Assembly: GCA_021292165.1 (NCBI GenBank)
Contig: CM037880.1
Span: 179,573,085-179,637,084 of the forward strand
Reading direction: 5' to 3'
Length of the DNA: 64,000 nt
DNA from: Shinisaurus crocodilurus
Taxonomy: Eukaryota; Chordata; Lepidosauria; Squamata; Shinisauridae
The number at the start of each line of letters is the position of its first letter. Positions within the stretch are counted from its first letter, which is position 1. This document shows positions 32,501 through 43,326 of the stretch, piece by piece. Both the position numbers and the translations under genes were made by a program. Under the pieces are notes generated by a model. That model ran no database searches, had not been told where the DNA came from, and saw only the letters and a list, made by a program, of their open reading frames with translations.

Positions 32501-34324
32501 AGAAGCATACGAAAAACTTGGTCTCTCACTTAACATCAAAAAAACCAAAGTGCTTCATCAGCAAGTTAACCCTTTGGTGATGCCATCTATCCAGCTTGGC
32601 GGGGCAATACTGGAAGATGTCGATCATTTTCTCTATCTTGGCAGCTATATTTCTGTTACAGCTAACATTGACAGTGAAATCCAGCATCGTTTGAGCTCCA
32701 CAAGTTCCGCGTTTTCTCGAATGAAACATAGAGTTTTCAAGGATTGGGATATTTGTAAGAAGACCAAAACACTGGTTTATGAAGCCATTGTATCACCAAC
32801 TTTATTGTATGCCTGCAAAACATGGACTATCTATAAATGTCACTTCCACCTCCTTGAAAGATTTCATCAACGTTGCCTCCGGAAAATCCTGCGAATTACT
32901 TGGGAAGATAGGCGAACAAATGTCAGTGTACTGGAAGAAGCAAAGACTACTAGCGTTGAAAAAATGATCCTTCAATGCCAACTTCAGTGGACCAGTCATG
33001 TTGTTCGAATGTCTGACTGCCGTCTCCCAAAGCAGTTACTTTATTCCCAACTCAAGGATGGAAAGCGGAATATCAGTGATCAGTATAAGAGGTTTAAAGG
33101 TGTTCATAAGGCTAATCTAAAAAAATGCAATATAAACATCGAAAACTGGGAAGCTCTGGCCCATGAACGATCTAAATGGAGGTTGGCCTCTCAGAAAGGT
33201 TCCATGGACTTTGAAGAAGCCCATGCTGTTTAACATCTACATGAAACCACTGGGAGAGGCTATCCGGAGGTGTGGACTGAGGTGTCATCAATATGCAGAT
33301 GACACCCAGCTCTATCTCTCCTTTTCATCTAATCCAGGTGAGGCAGTGGCTGTTCTGAATCAGTGCCTGGACACAGTAATGGACTGGATGAGGGCTAATA
33401 AACTGAGACTCAATCCAGATAAGACGGAGGTACTGTTAGTGGGTGGTTCGTCTGCCCGGCTAAGTGATATTCAACCAGTTCTGGATGGGGTTGCACTCCC
33501 CCTGAAGGATCAGGTTCGTAGATTGGGGGTGCTCTTGGATCCCCAACTGTCACTCGAGGCACAGGTCAACTCGGTGGCACGGAGCACCTTTTATCAGCTT
33601 AGGCTGATATACCAACTACGTCCTTATCTGGACAGAGATAGCCTAGCTACAGTTATCCATGCTCTGGTAACCTCTCATTTGGATTACTTCAATGCGTTAT
33701 ACGTGGGGCTGCCTTTGAAAACGGTCCGGAAACTTCAGCTGGTCCAAAATAGGGCAGCGAGATTATTAACCGGGACTGGCCGACGAGAACATATTATGCC
33801 AGTGCTTTCTCATCTGCATTGGCTGCCAGTCTGTTTCCGGGCCTGATTCAAAGTGCTGGTGCTAACATTTAAAGCCCTAAACGGCTTGGGGCCAGGGTGT
33901 CTGAAGGATCATCTGCTCCCATATGTTCCTGCCCGGACACTAAGATCTGCATCAGCGGTCCTTCTCTGAGAACCCCTGCCAAAGGAAGTGAGGCAGGTGG
34001 CTACCAGGAGGAGGGCCTTTTCTGCTGTGGCACCCCGGTTATGGAATGAGCTCCCCAAAGAGGTTCGCCTGGCGCCTACTTTGTATTCTTTCCGGCGCCA
34101 GGTGAAGACCTTTCTGTTCTCCCAGGCATTTTAATCATCTTAATCATTTTAATCTTGTAGTTGTTTTTAATTCCATTATTGTAACTGCTGCTGCTAGCTC
34201 TGCTGTTTGTTTTTAATCTGTGGTTTTAAATTTTATATTTTATATTGTATTTTATTATTTTAACTGAAAACCGCCCAGAGAGCTTCGGGCTATTGGGCGG
34301 TATAAAAATGTATTAAATAAATAA
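29535..34324 (+). mobile_element. L2-type LINE, interrupted by another LINE
   Basis: The 5' part encodes the end of the endonuclease (RTFRLSAAFPLRKGGGTIKM) and RT fingers/palm: VIRPLLKKPNLDPDDVNNYR, FQSGFRPGFGTETALVALWN, LILLDLSAAFDTIDHGILLD and CHGVPQGSILSPMLF. Translation then resumes after the insertion at 33223 with NIYMKPLGEAIRRCG, HQYADDTQLYLSFSSNPGEA (YADD box) and RLLTGTGRREHIMPVLSHLH. The 3' UTR ends ccgcccagagagcttcgggc with a taaataaata tail. Stops near 29967, 30823 and 33843 mark it as dead. Confidence 0.9.
30937..33222 (-). mobile_element. Zinc-finger LINE with 5' inversion (twin priming), nested in L2
   Basis: Segment 30937-31202 carries the element 3' end on the minus strand (QGEREKRAKRKARQ..., CPHCGKLCGSRIGLHSHLRT). 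Segment 31203-33222 carries the upstream RT in the opposite orientation (+): DEVIKAINQMKNNKASGPDG, NYRGICFLATAGKIFARILA, YMAFIDLAKAFDTVDHTALW, GVKQGCVIAPTLFAIF, LQYADDNVVSAYSEDD and WTIYKCHFHLLERFHQRCLR. The two pieces meet at neighbouring codons (FEEA / RVQGE). The host repeat atgctgttt is duplicated at 30928-30936 and 33223-33231. A frameshift near 31960 splits the RT. Confidence 0.88.
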
Positions 34325-35039
34325 ACTGAGCAGGGACAGGTGGTGGGGATCATTTCGCCCTCTTCACTGGAAGGCAAAAAGTGGGTTACCCACCTCAGCA
34401 TTAGGGTATGAATACTTAATTCTTTAGCAAGGGATACATGTTATAACTCCATGTGTTTTAGCTATTATACTTATTTCATCTTCTACAAATGGAAATGAAT
34501 TAGGAATATTCTTCTTCCCAAGCATATAATGCAACCTATTTGAATAATATTCTGTCTGAACTCATTTATAAAAAACAAGTTTTCAGCTAATAGGTTCCTT
34601 AAATCCCCCCCCCCCCATGCAAGATAATTTTATTTTGAAATATACGATGGCACTTGTCTCTTTTGACTATGATTTGAATTCTCCAGTGGTGTATTAGAGC
34701 AAATGTAATAGATGGCTTGCTTCCATCCAGATCTAGTTAATTACAATTTCAGATTTTGGTAATGGAAAAGATGCTTTTTGGCTGATAGCAAACTTGATCT
34801 CTTTAACAGTCACTTGCATTCAAATAAGTAAGCAAACAAAGGATTAGAGATGCACAAAAGCATTTTTAACTATATGGGAAATAAACAATTATAGAGATCT
34901 CTTTCATGAATCTGTCTGCCATATATTTTTCATACTTAAGATTTCAGTCTGTCAGTTTAACAATATGAAATAACCACAATTGCAGCCTGAAAATTGCCAG
35001 AGTTGTTACATTTTAATAGAATATAGCAGCAACAGTAAA
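34325..35039. other. Intron sequence, no recognised feature
   Basis: It is A/T-rich with one C-run at about 34606. No repeat family was identified. Confidence 0.4.
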
Positions 35040-35262
35040 TGCCCATTGCAACAGAACCCCCAAGCTGCACCCTTGGTTCTTCAGGGGGAGTGTAACCCCA
35101 TCCAACACCAGTTTCGCACCTCCATCCAGACCAGCTGGTTTCTCCACCCACAGTACCTTTGGCATATCTGCATTAAGCCCCAGTTTGTTTACCCACATCC
35201 ATCCCAAAGCCAAAACCACCTCCAGACACCTGTTCAGAGTTTCTACAGCCTCCCTGGAACTA
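35040..35262 (-). mobile_element. L2 ORF2 fragment
   Basis: The minus strand reads REAVETLNRCLEVVLA then MWVNKLGLNAD and LVLDGVTLPLKNQGCSLGVL. These match the L2 segment at 33340-33530 (EAVAVLNQCLDTVMDWMRAN, VLDGVALPLKDQVRRLGVLL). It is short and degraded. Confidence 0.75.
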
Positions 35263-35420
35263 GTTGTTGTTGTTGTTGTTGTTATTATTATTATTATTGC
35301 TATACTGTCCAATAGCAGAAGCTCTCTGGGCGGTTTACAACAATCAATAGAAAATATAATAAAATATAATATAAAATATGCACAATAAAAACATTATAAA
35401 AAATTAAAACCAAATTTTAA
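35263..35420 (-). repeat. (GTT/ATT)n microsatellite and L2 3' end
   Basis: A gttgttgttgtt/attattattatt run (35263-35297) is followed by the complement of an L2 3' UTR (agctctctgggcggtttaca). Confidence 0.75.
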
Positions 35421-35533
35421 AATGTCGCAAATAACTAAAATCAGTTAATACAATGCAACCTGTAAAAGAGTTGAAATAACCACCCCACCATGTACTATGA
35501 AACAAGAAGTAACTGGTTGATAGAATTTGGAAA

Positions 35534-35534
<1 letters not shown>

Positions 35535-35581
<47 letters not shown>
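35535..35581. repeat. (ATG)n microsatellite
   Basis: About 15 atg units. The poly-Met ORF across it is an artefact. Confidence 0.92.
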
Positions 35582-35825
35582 TTATTATTATATGTGTGTG
35601 CGTGTATACTTACATGCTCCATCTATAAACTTGCCTGATTTTTTAAAAATCAGTTTTTTTCTTAACCATGTTCTGGAATCCTATTTCTGATTTTGGGTCT
35701 CACATTTTCTGTTATTGAACTCCTTGACAGATATTTTTTTTCTGACCTTGTTCCCTATGGCCCAGTATTTAGGTTTATGATTTAGGTAAGTTCCTTGCAT
35801 ATGTTGATTTTGGATACATTATTAA

Positions 35826-35920
35826 CTGTGCAATCCTATGCATGTTTAGTCTGAAGTAAGCCCCCTCAAGTTCAACAGGGCTTATACCAATGTAAGTGTA
35901 CATAGGATTGCAACCTACAA
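35826..35920. mobile_element. Short palindromic MITE (gtaagtcccatt family)
   Basis: The left end gtgcaatcctatgcatgttt and the right end tgtacataggattgcaacc are inverted. The core gaagtaagccccctcaagtt is diagnostic of the family. Confidence 0.72.
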
Positions 35921-36939
35921 CATTTTTCCAGTGTCTTAATTTAGTTGGTTTTAGATCTGCTCATGTTAAGGATTTACTTCTAGTTATTTTATTAAATGCA
36001 ATAAAAATATGAATGTATTCTTAGGTCCAGTTCATCCCTAATATAGTTTGATTCTGGTTTTTTATAACTAACCGTGGTTTCAGCAAACCACAGTCTCCTT
36101 TACTCAGACGTAACAAGGAACTGCAAATGGAATTTTCAAGCTTCCTTTCGTCACACAGGAGGATGGGGGACACATGTACCCAAGGCTTGCTCTGAATTGG
36201 GCCTTACTTTACTCATACCTTTACCAAAATAAAATAAAAATTGACTACATTTTAAAAATGCTAAGGCTAATATTTTCTGCGCATGGAATAAATATTAACA
36301 TTTCATGCTTGTCATTTTAAGTAGATTAGAAAATATTGCCTTGCTTTGGGCTTTAAGCCAGGTTTTCCATTAGCTTTCCTCATAAAATTTGATTAAGGTC
36401 CTAAACAAGCATTTAGTAATTAAGTGAAGTGCTTGGGAAATTTGTATGTTGTCCTCAGTTTGCTATGTTCTCAGAAAGACCAAGGATAATTTTGTGAAAA
36501 GCTATACAAGTGTTGCATGTTTTAATTTTCTATGTCAGCTAATTGGGGGAGGAAATCATGTCATTTTTTTTGGTAAGTTACACTCTGAAAACTAAATTGG
36601 TGTTTGGGCAGAGCAATCCTATACCTCATTATGTCAGGACTGAAAACACTGCTGCTACACTGGCAGAATAGCAGCTCTATCCAATATATGTGTTTTCCCC
36701 TTTCCTCTGTGACTAAGCACAACTAGGAAATACCAAAATGGCAAACACCTCCCCCCCCCCCCGTATCCCTGGAATCAGCACCAGTGACACCCACATGCTG
36801 CCCACACATGGAGGGAGCCAGTGAATTCACAATGACAGGGACATACCCCCAGAACACCTTCTGCATCACCACACTCACAACAAGCAAGATGACCCTTATA
36901 TTGTATTCATGTGTACAATACTCTGATTTAACTAAAACA
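35921..36939. other. Intron sequence, no confident feature
   Basis: It includes a weak inverted pair (ggtccagttcatccctaata near 36026; tctgaattgggcc near 36192) that could be a MITE, and a C-run at about 36751. Confidence 0.35.
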
Positions 36940-36987
36940 AAAATGAAAAGAAAGACATTTGTAGTGCCTTAAAGACCAACAGGTTTG

Positions 36988-37082
36988 CAGTCAAACCCTA
37001 AATATATTTACTAATAAATAAGTTCCATTGAGCGCAATTGCATTTACTGCCTGTTAAGCGTTTTACACATAGGATTGCAGCA
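36988..37082. mobile_element. Short palindromic MITE inside a dispersed repeat
   Basis: It contains caaaccctaaatatatttac and, at the right, acacataggattgcagc. The flanks (gtgccttaaagaccaacagg before, tttgtcagatgcatgcaatg after) belong to the repeat seen at 18205. Confidence 0.55.
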
Positions 37083-37391
37083 TTATTATGGTTTAAGATT
37101 TTCATGTACTAGACCCTCCTTTGTCAGATGCATGCAATGTTATCCTTAGTTGGCCAAATCTGTCTGTCTGTCTGCCTATGAATACATGGGGGGAAAGTTA
37201 TAAAATTGGGGGCAAAATGCCTTGCAACTCTTTCTCTTGCATTTCATGGCCTTTTGAACCCTGTGGGTTGTGTTGGGTTGTGTTTTTTTTGGGTGTGTCT
37301 GTGGGTGTACACACACACCTCTGCCAACTGACTGTGCTTATAATAAAATGGGTTCTTGTCCATGAAAGGTTATGTCATTATAAATCTTTAC

Positions 37392-37712
37392 TATACAGTG
37401 GACTGGGTTACATGATCAAAATAAGCCACCATGGCTTATTTAAATCACAGCGTGTGCGGGTGCAACAATTTCTATTATCACTGCCTGGGCGTGGCTTGCT
37501 GCATCATCCAAACCTGGGCAGCATGGCTTGTTGGACGGCGAAACATTACAATAACCCATGGGCTATTGTAGGGTTATTGGGGGGTTCTTTCCCCCTCCAA
37601 CAAGCCATGCTGCCTGGGTTTGGATAACTTGACAAGCTGCACCCAGGTAGTGATTATAGAAATTGCATTTGGCTTAACCCACAGTGCCTTATTTTGATCG
37701 TGCAAACCAGGT
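37392..37712. mobile_element. Foldback MITE with arms over 100 bp
   Basis: The left arm (gactgggttacatgatcaaa, ctgcctgggcgtggcttgct, gcagcatggcttgttgg) is complementary to the right arm (ccaacaagccatgctgcctg, ggtagtgattatagaaattg, tgatcgtgcaaaccaggtca). The spacer is ggcgaaacattacaataacc-like. It is related to 21735-22018. Confidence 0.72.
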
Positions 37713-37714
37713 CA

Positions 37715-38746
37715 TTAAGTCTTTAAGGTGTCACAGAAGTTGCTTTCTCTATTTTTGCTGTATCAGTCTAACATGGCTATTCCTCTGATTTAAATGAAAT
37801 GTATTTTCTCAAATAAAAGTTTTGTATGAAGTAAAAATGCCTCCGGCATTGCAGTAGCAAATGTTGTTTCCTTTTTTCTTTTGTTAATGTTCAGTTTGTA
37901 CATTATGGGAGTTGAGTTATTTATAATAACACAGAAAGCAGATCTCCATTAATATTGAAGTAGCTTTTAATATGCAGTAGCCACTTACCTTGAGCAGATT
38001 TAAAAAATAATAATTATGTTCCACCATTCAGTTTGTCCTTTTGATTCTGAGTACATTCAGAAAGGCATTACAAACTCAATTTAAGTGAAAGTAGCAGAAT
38101 GTGCACCATTTGCATATTTCTGAAGTGAAAGATTCTCTGTCTTGTAGCTGAAAAAATAAGCTGAGTCCTATAGTATCCACAATTCTGAAATTCTGAAAGA
38201 TTTAATAAGGCATGGGTAGGAAGGCTTATTAATAGAAAAATGCTAGAGATTACAAGTGCTGGGTGTACTGTATTGACAATTTCCTACATTATTATTTCTG
38301 TAAGACATTAATATTAAATCAAATAAGTGTTCTTCATTTGTTGCATTGAAATTAAAGTATTGGATCTCTTGCAAGCATTTATACCCAATTATAACTTACT
38401 CCTCTAAACTAGTATTACTAATTACAGTGGCTTGAGTGGAAGCTGCTGTAAATGTGATCCTGCCCCATGTGGAGATCATATATTCTAAGTATTTTTTTCA
38501 AAATTAGAATGCAAGCAGAAATACCTAATTTCTCAACCTTTAGCTAAGCTGGTTTCAAGGTTTAGCATCTTTTATTTTAATAAGCTTTAATAAAAGCTTA
38601 CATCTTACAGAAGTGTGCATTTAATTTTAAAGACAGCTTATATGTCATCTTGCCTCAAAATTATTGTTTTCATAATAGTTTTCTACACTAATTTTCATGG
38701 TTCTTCTTTTTAACAGTTAACATATTGTGGATGTTTGTTTTCTCAG
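37715..38746. other. Intron sequence before exon H
   Basis: A piece of the 18205-type repeat (gtctttaaggtgtcacagaa, cagtctaacatggctattcc) lies at 37715-37780. The rest is unassigned. Confidence 0.4.
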
Positions 38747-38813
38747 GGCATTTTACCTGGACAAGTCAAATCTTCCACCTAATTCAACATCAAAAGCTGC
38801 TTATATAGATAAG
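38747..38813 (+). CDS. PREX2: PREX2 internal exon H
   Basis: This 67-base exon completes the Arg codon and reads [20 protein letters not shown], then IDK, ending on a codon boundary. The acceptor is gttttctcag and the donor is gtaaat. It matches the P-Rex2 linker before the CX5R loop ([18 protein letters not shown]). The exon is too small for routine ORF lists and was identified from homology and phase with its neighbours. Confidence 0.95.
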
Positions 38814-39003
38814 GTAAATCAAAAATATTTTGTATGGGATTAAATTATTTCATCATCTGAATTGGCTCTGCATTGGAGCAATATTTCAATGCATGCTGTC
38901 CACAAGGAAAATACTGTATGTGATACGGTTGGTTAAAGGGTAGTTTAAAGTGTTAATAGTAGGTTAAAGGGCTGGATTAATCATGTAAAATAATTCCCAC
39001 TCT

Positions 39004-39092
39004 TGGATTCCTGCGTTGCGCAGGAGGTTGGACTCGATGGCCTTAAAGGCCTCTTCCAACTCTACTTTTCTATGATTCTATGATTTCTATGT
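39004..39092 (+). mobile_element. CR1 3' tail
   Basis: ttggattcctgcgttgcgca with ggttggactcgatggcctta and tctatgattctatgatttct is a minimal 5'-truncated CR1 copy. It lies between PREX2 exons H and I. Confidence 0.82.
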
Positions 39093-39774
39093 GGGACCTG
39101 GAAAGTAAGTGCTGTCCAATGGAAACTTGGAAGACTCCTACTGTTTATCTTAAAAGTCTGTTATATTCCAGAGATTTGGGGAATCCAGGATGCAGAACTC
39201 ACAAAATGTCCAGTGTTGCTGTTGCCATGTTTGCTTTCTCAACAGATATCAGCAGAGGTCAGTAGAAGTCTCCAGAGCCACAAGCCTCCCTTTGTGGCAG
39301 TATTGTGGCAGAGAATATAGGGCAGTATTTTCAGAAAGATTCTCTGGATAGTATAGCAGTGGGACCTTCAGCTCATTAGCTCCATTTCTTTTCTTTGACT
39401 CACCAATGTGAGTGTAATCTTCCTATTCAGAAAGGGCCTGCTGTTAATTATCTTTAATTACCCAATTAATGATCATTCTAGGCATAAGAGCTTTCTTTTG
39501 TTATATAATTACTAAGGGTCCAACTCCATCTTTGGCTGCCTCTTGAGGAAATAGGGCACTTTTTGCCATAGTAATGGGATCAAAAGTTACTGATCCTGTA
39601 CATGAAGGGCAGAAAGGGTAGTATGGCATTGTGAAGACAACCTGTGCTCTGAATTCAACCTTAGTTCATCAAAAAATAACTAAAGTTTGTTTTTTGTTGG
39701 ATTTCTAATTCATTATATGCACTGTTACAAAGGGAAACTATTCTTATGACAGCAGCTTTGTCCCTTACTTGCAG
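39093..39774. other. Intron sequence between CR1 tail and exon I
   Basis: No repeat or gene was recognised. Confidence 0.45.
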
Positions 39775-39965
39775 CTGATGCGTCCCATCAATTGCCTGGA
39801 TGAACTTTATCGACTGATGGCGTCTTTCATAAGATCCAAGCGCACAGCAACCTGTGCTTACACAGCTTGCAGTGCTTCTGGAGTTGGTTTGCTATCAATC
39901 TCTTCAGAACTCTGTAGCAGACTTGGAGCTTGCCATATCATCATGTGCAATAGTGGAGTTCACCG
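39775..39965 (+). CDS. PREX2: PREX2 internal exon I, carrying most of the CX5R loop
   Basis: This 191-base exon reads [20 protein letters not shown], then [20 protein letters not shown] and [20 protein letters not shown], and ends GVH with the Arg codon split CG/T. The acceptor is cttgcag and the donor is gtatga. The CNSGVHR heptad is in the position of the INPP4 catalytic CX5R signature (CKSAKDR in INPP4A). Cys is at 39946-39948, and Arg is completed only after the next 9-kb intron. P-Rex proteins keep the C and R but lack the KSAKD interior, in line with no reported phosphatase activity. Confidence 0.96.
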
Positions 39966-40077
39966 GTATGATAATGTATCCATTTTTTTGTGGTTGGGGT
40001 CATTGCTGTCTAGTTCCAAGAATAATGATGTATTTAAAACATTTGTATTTAGTCTGAGCTGTTGCAACTGACTAAGA

Positions 40078-40262
40078 GCATGAACTGTAAGGTGGTAGTC
40101 TCTGGTTCAAATCTCAACTCAGTTATTATCTCATTGGATGGCCTTAAGCAAGCCATTATCTTTTCGCCTTCCTCATTATCTAATACAGGGTAATAATACT
40201 GACTTAATTTCTAGGGCTGTTCTAAAGGTTAACAATATATGCATAAGACTTTGAGGACAGAA
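40078..40262 (+). mobile_element. MIR-like old SINE
   Basis: ctctggttcaaatctcaact (box-B-like), followed by cttaagcaagccattatctt, a tcctcattatctaatacagg stretch and gggctgttctaaagg, parallels the MIR core and tail. It is strongly decayed. Confidence 0.5.
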
Positions 40263-40321
40263 AGAAATGATAGAGTAGAATCCAGCCAATGTTAAGCATT
40301 TTGATTACAGTGGAGGACTAA

Positions 40322-40386
40322 TAACACAATCCTATACTTGTCTACAGAAGTAAGTCCCATTGAATTCAGTGAGGCTTACTGTCAGA
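40322..40386. mobile_element. Half of a short palindromic MITE
   Basis: cacaatcctatacttgtcta then agtaagtcccattgaattca and gtgaggctta. It is cut off by the SINE that follows. Confidence 0.65.
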
Positions 40387-40387
40387 A

Positions 40388-40684
40388 GGTCCCAGGTTCA
40401 TGCATTCAGAACCATGGAAAACTGTTGCCAGTCAGTGCTGACAATACTGGGTTGACCAATACTGGGCTAGATAGAAACTGGGGTGGGGGCTCAGTGGCTC
40501 AGGGGTGGAGCACCTGCTTTGTATGCAGAAGGTCCCAGGTTCATTCCCAGGTATTTCCAGGTAGGACTAGGATAGAATCCTGCCTGAAACCCTGGAGAGC
40601 CACTGCTAGTCAGTGTTGACAGTACTGGGCTAGATGGACCAATGGTTTGACTCAGTAAAAGGCAGCTTCCTATGTTTCTATGCT
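40388..40684 (+). mobile_element. Tandem tRNA-derived SINE copies (one partial, one full)
   Basis: The full copy starts ggctcagtggctcaggggtg (box A) with gcagaaggtcccaggttcat (box B), continues ccctggagagccactgctag and ends ggcagcttcctatg. A partial copy (aaggtcccaggttcatgcat, gttgccagtcagtgctgaca) precedes it. The type is common in squamates. Confidence 0.78.
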
Positions 40685-41202
40685 CCAGTGCTTATTTGAT
40701 CTTACAACAAAGATGTGGTGCCATGTGGCATCACCATAATTGCCTTTTGTCCCTTATATTTTGTATGCTGCCAGCTTTATATTATGCCTTGTATCTGATC
40801 TGCAGAATAAATGTAGCATGCCAAAACTACTGCACATATTGAGCTTTTCCCACCAACAAACATGATAACCAGTGCAACACACTAAGAATGTTTTTGTGGC
40901 AGCCAATTCCTGAATAGGGCTACAGCTTTAAAACATTATATTTTCTCTGTTTCAAGTCTTCTCTAGAAGAACAGAGAGCTCTTAGGATAAGAGCAACTCG
41001 GGGAAGAGGAAAACAGGACATTGGAACATTGTCCTACACTTGAGAGCAGGAGGTCCAACCAAAGGATTCTACAGATTGTAATTGGAAAGCATCCTGAAGG
41101 CCTTGGTGGCACACTTTTATTTTTCTAGAGCCAAGTTAGCCTTTGGTAGATGAAATTAAGGATCAATCACAAAGGTCTGAGGAACTGGCACCTAAATGCA
41201 AG

Positions 41203-41630
41203 CAGGGCCGGCACTACCACTAGGCAAACTAGGCGGTTGCCTAGGGCACGTGGCTGAAGAGGGCGCAGAAACGCTGCGTTCCTCTTTGCCGCCCCCGCCC
41301 CCCCGCCCCCCCGCCCCCTACCTTCTCCGCGCCGCTTCCGGAGCCCCGCCCGCGCTGTTTTGGCGGGAAGAACCAGGGCAACAGGGCTTAAATAGCCCTG
41401 TTGCCCTGGTTTCCCCGGCCAAAAACAGAGCACAGGTGTCCCGTCGCGTCACTTCCTCCTCCTCGGAGGCGGCGGCCAGGGCGGGGGGAAGGTAGGTGGC
41501 GGGTTCCGGCGGCTGCGGGGGGGCTTTGCAAAGCAGGGCTGCTTTGCTCCGGAGTCCCCCCCACGGCACGAGAGGGGGGGCGCTAAATATAATTTCGCCT
41601 AGGGCGCCAAACTGCCCTGCACCGGTCCTA
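41203..41630. mobile_element. hAT-type non-autonomous element (428 bp) with perfect 8-bp TSD
   Basis: The flanks aatgcaag (41195-41202) and aatgcaag (41631-41638) are identical. The left end cagggccggcac and the complement of the right end taggaccggtgc are inverted. Subterminal cgcctagggc/ggttgcctagggc motifs are shared. The interior is CpG- and C-rich with two tracts (ccctgttgccctggtttccc and its inverted gaaccagggcaacagggctt). The ORFs are shadows. Confidence 0.85.
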
Positions 41631-42927
41631 AATGCAAGATGTCATTACAGTAGCATATCTTCCAGGTGCCAGTCTCATTTTCCAGCTTTTTCTGCCTAAG
41701 CCATGGCCACAGCAATCATAGTTAAGGGATGCCCTGGAGCACTGAATCCTTACCTGATAGGCCTTTCCTTATGATGGAGGTAGACTCTTTTTGGTGAAAT
41801 TTGCAACAAGCTCTGCTCAGACCTACTAGAGAAAAAGAAGTCTCTGTCTTTTGCCATACCAAAGCTGCCAAAATTATTTGAAAAACAGATTTGACAAACC
41901 TGGTTCCCAAACATATCAGCTTTTTAACCCCAAAACAGTATCACCAGAGTTGCTACTATCCCAAAAGTGACAAAGAATGCAGAGGAGATCCTAGGCACTA
42001 CTCCTACCAGGAACATCCACACCATCAGAAGAAAAATATCTGATATGGGGCTCCCCTTCCCTCCTTAGGACTGAGCTACACGGAGGTTTCCTTGGTTCTC
42101 TTGAGCATGGAAAACATCGTCCAAGGACAGATGTGTAGGGCTCTCCCAAAGAAAGATATGTAGTATCTTTGTTCCAGTGGAGATGAGAAAAAGGGTTCCT
42201 GTTGCTTGAGATCTTCATTCAGTTTCTGCACCTACAAGATGTAGAGACAAATCCCACTAGATCAGAGAGGGATAGGGGTGCATTTCATAGTCTTCTTAGT
42301 CCCCCAAAAGGATATATGTGCCTGTCTTATTTTGAAATTAAAAGCCTAAACAAGGATGTGAGAATCAGATGTGAGAATCAGATGCTTATGTGTGGATATT
42401 TTAACCTATGACAGAACCTGATGATTTCATTATGAATGGATCTGAAGGATGCTTACCTCCATCTGGCAATAAGACGGGGGTCCCGTCTTATTGCCAGATG
42501 CAGAAGGTTTCATTGATTCTGTTTGTTTCAACAAGCAGAATTATCAGTATCTGTCTTGTCCTTTGGACTCTCTCCACCTCATCCAGGATATTCACAAAGT
42601 GCTAATTGCAGTGGGAGCAGATTGTACCATTTCTCACTGACCAGCCTCCTTTTTTTGAAAGAAAGCCAAACACAACACATCCATAATAGTAGAAAGGCTC
42701 AATAGACTTGGCTTCATGATTAATCTGAAGAGCCCAATCCAGCCAGTTCAATTCATACAACATGTGCGAGTGATCTTGTTCTGACTGGAAGCAGGGTGGG
42801 ACCCCATTTTGATGTCTCTGATTTAGAGCCAAAATAAGAGGAAATATCTAGCTTTGAAATATCCAAGGTTTTATGTAAGTACATTTCCATCTCCATTCTT
42901 TCATGATAGCAGGAAATATCCTATTTA

Positions 42928-43065
42928 CCGCCCAATAGCCGAAGCTCTCTGGGCGGTTTACAACAATTAACAAGACAGTCCCTGCCCACAGGCTTACAAT
43001 CTAAAAATACATGACACACAAGGAAAAAGGAATGGAGAGGGAAGAAGGAGGAATATTAATTCATC
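42928..43065 (-). mobile_element. L2 3' UTR fragment
   Basis: The complement of ccgcccagagagcttcggct (taccgcccaatagccgaagc with ctctgggcggtttacaacaa), followed by agtccctgcccacaggctta. Confidence 0.7.
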
Positions 43066-43086
43066 CTTCTGGCAGGGCTGGTGGAA

Positions 43087-43326
43087 TTATTTATTTATTT
43101 ATTATATTGATACCTCGTCTTTTTTTCTGCAAGGAACCCAAGGCGGCTTACATAATCCTCCTCCTCCTCTCCATTTTATCCTCACAACAACCCTGTGAGG
43201 TAGGTTAGGCTGAGAGTCAGTGACTGGCCCAAAGTCACCCAGTGAGTTTCATGGCGGAGCAGGGACTAGAACCCGGATCTCCCGAGTCCCAGTCCAACAC
43301 TCTAACCACTACGCCACACTGCCTCT
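43087..43326 (-). mobile_element. Sauria-type tRNA-derived SINE
   Basis: This is the complement of the SINE at 20795: tail (tttattta)n, body cacaacaaccctgtgaggta, gactggcccaaagtcaccca, box B ggactagaacccggatctcc, box A ctctaaccactacgccacac. It looks full length and inserted in the DIRS relic. Confidence 0.87.

Noticed and set aside
35490..35690. ORF with a run of methionines
   Set aside because: It is a translation of the (ATG)n microsatellite.
41167..41586. Pro/Ala/Arg-rich ORFs in a CpG-rich block (possible CpG-island promoter)
   Set aside because: The block is bounded exactly by hAT-type ends and identical 8-bp duplications, so it is a transposon rather than a host promoter.
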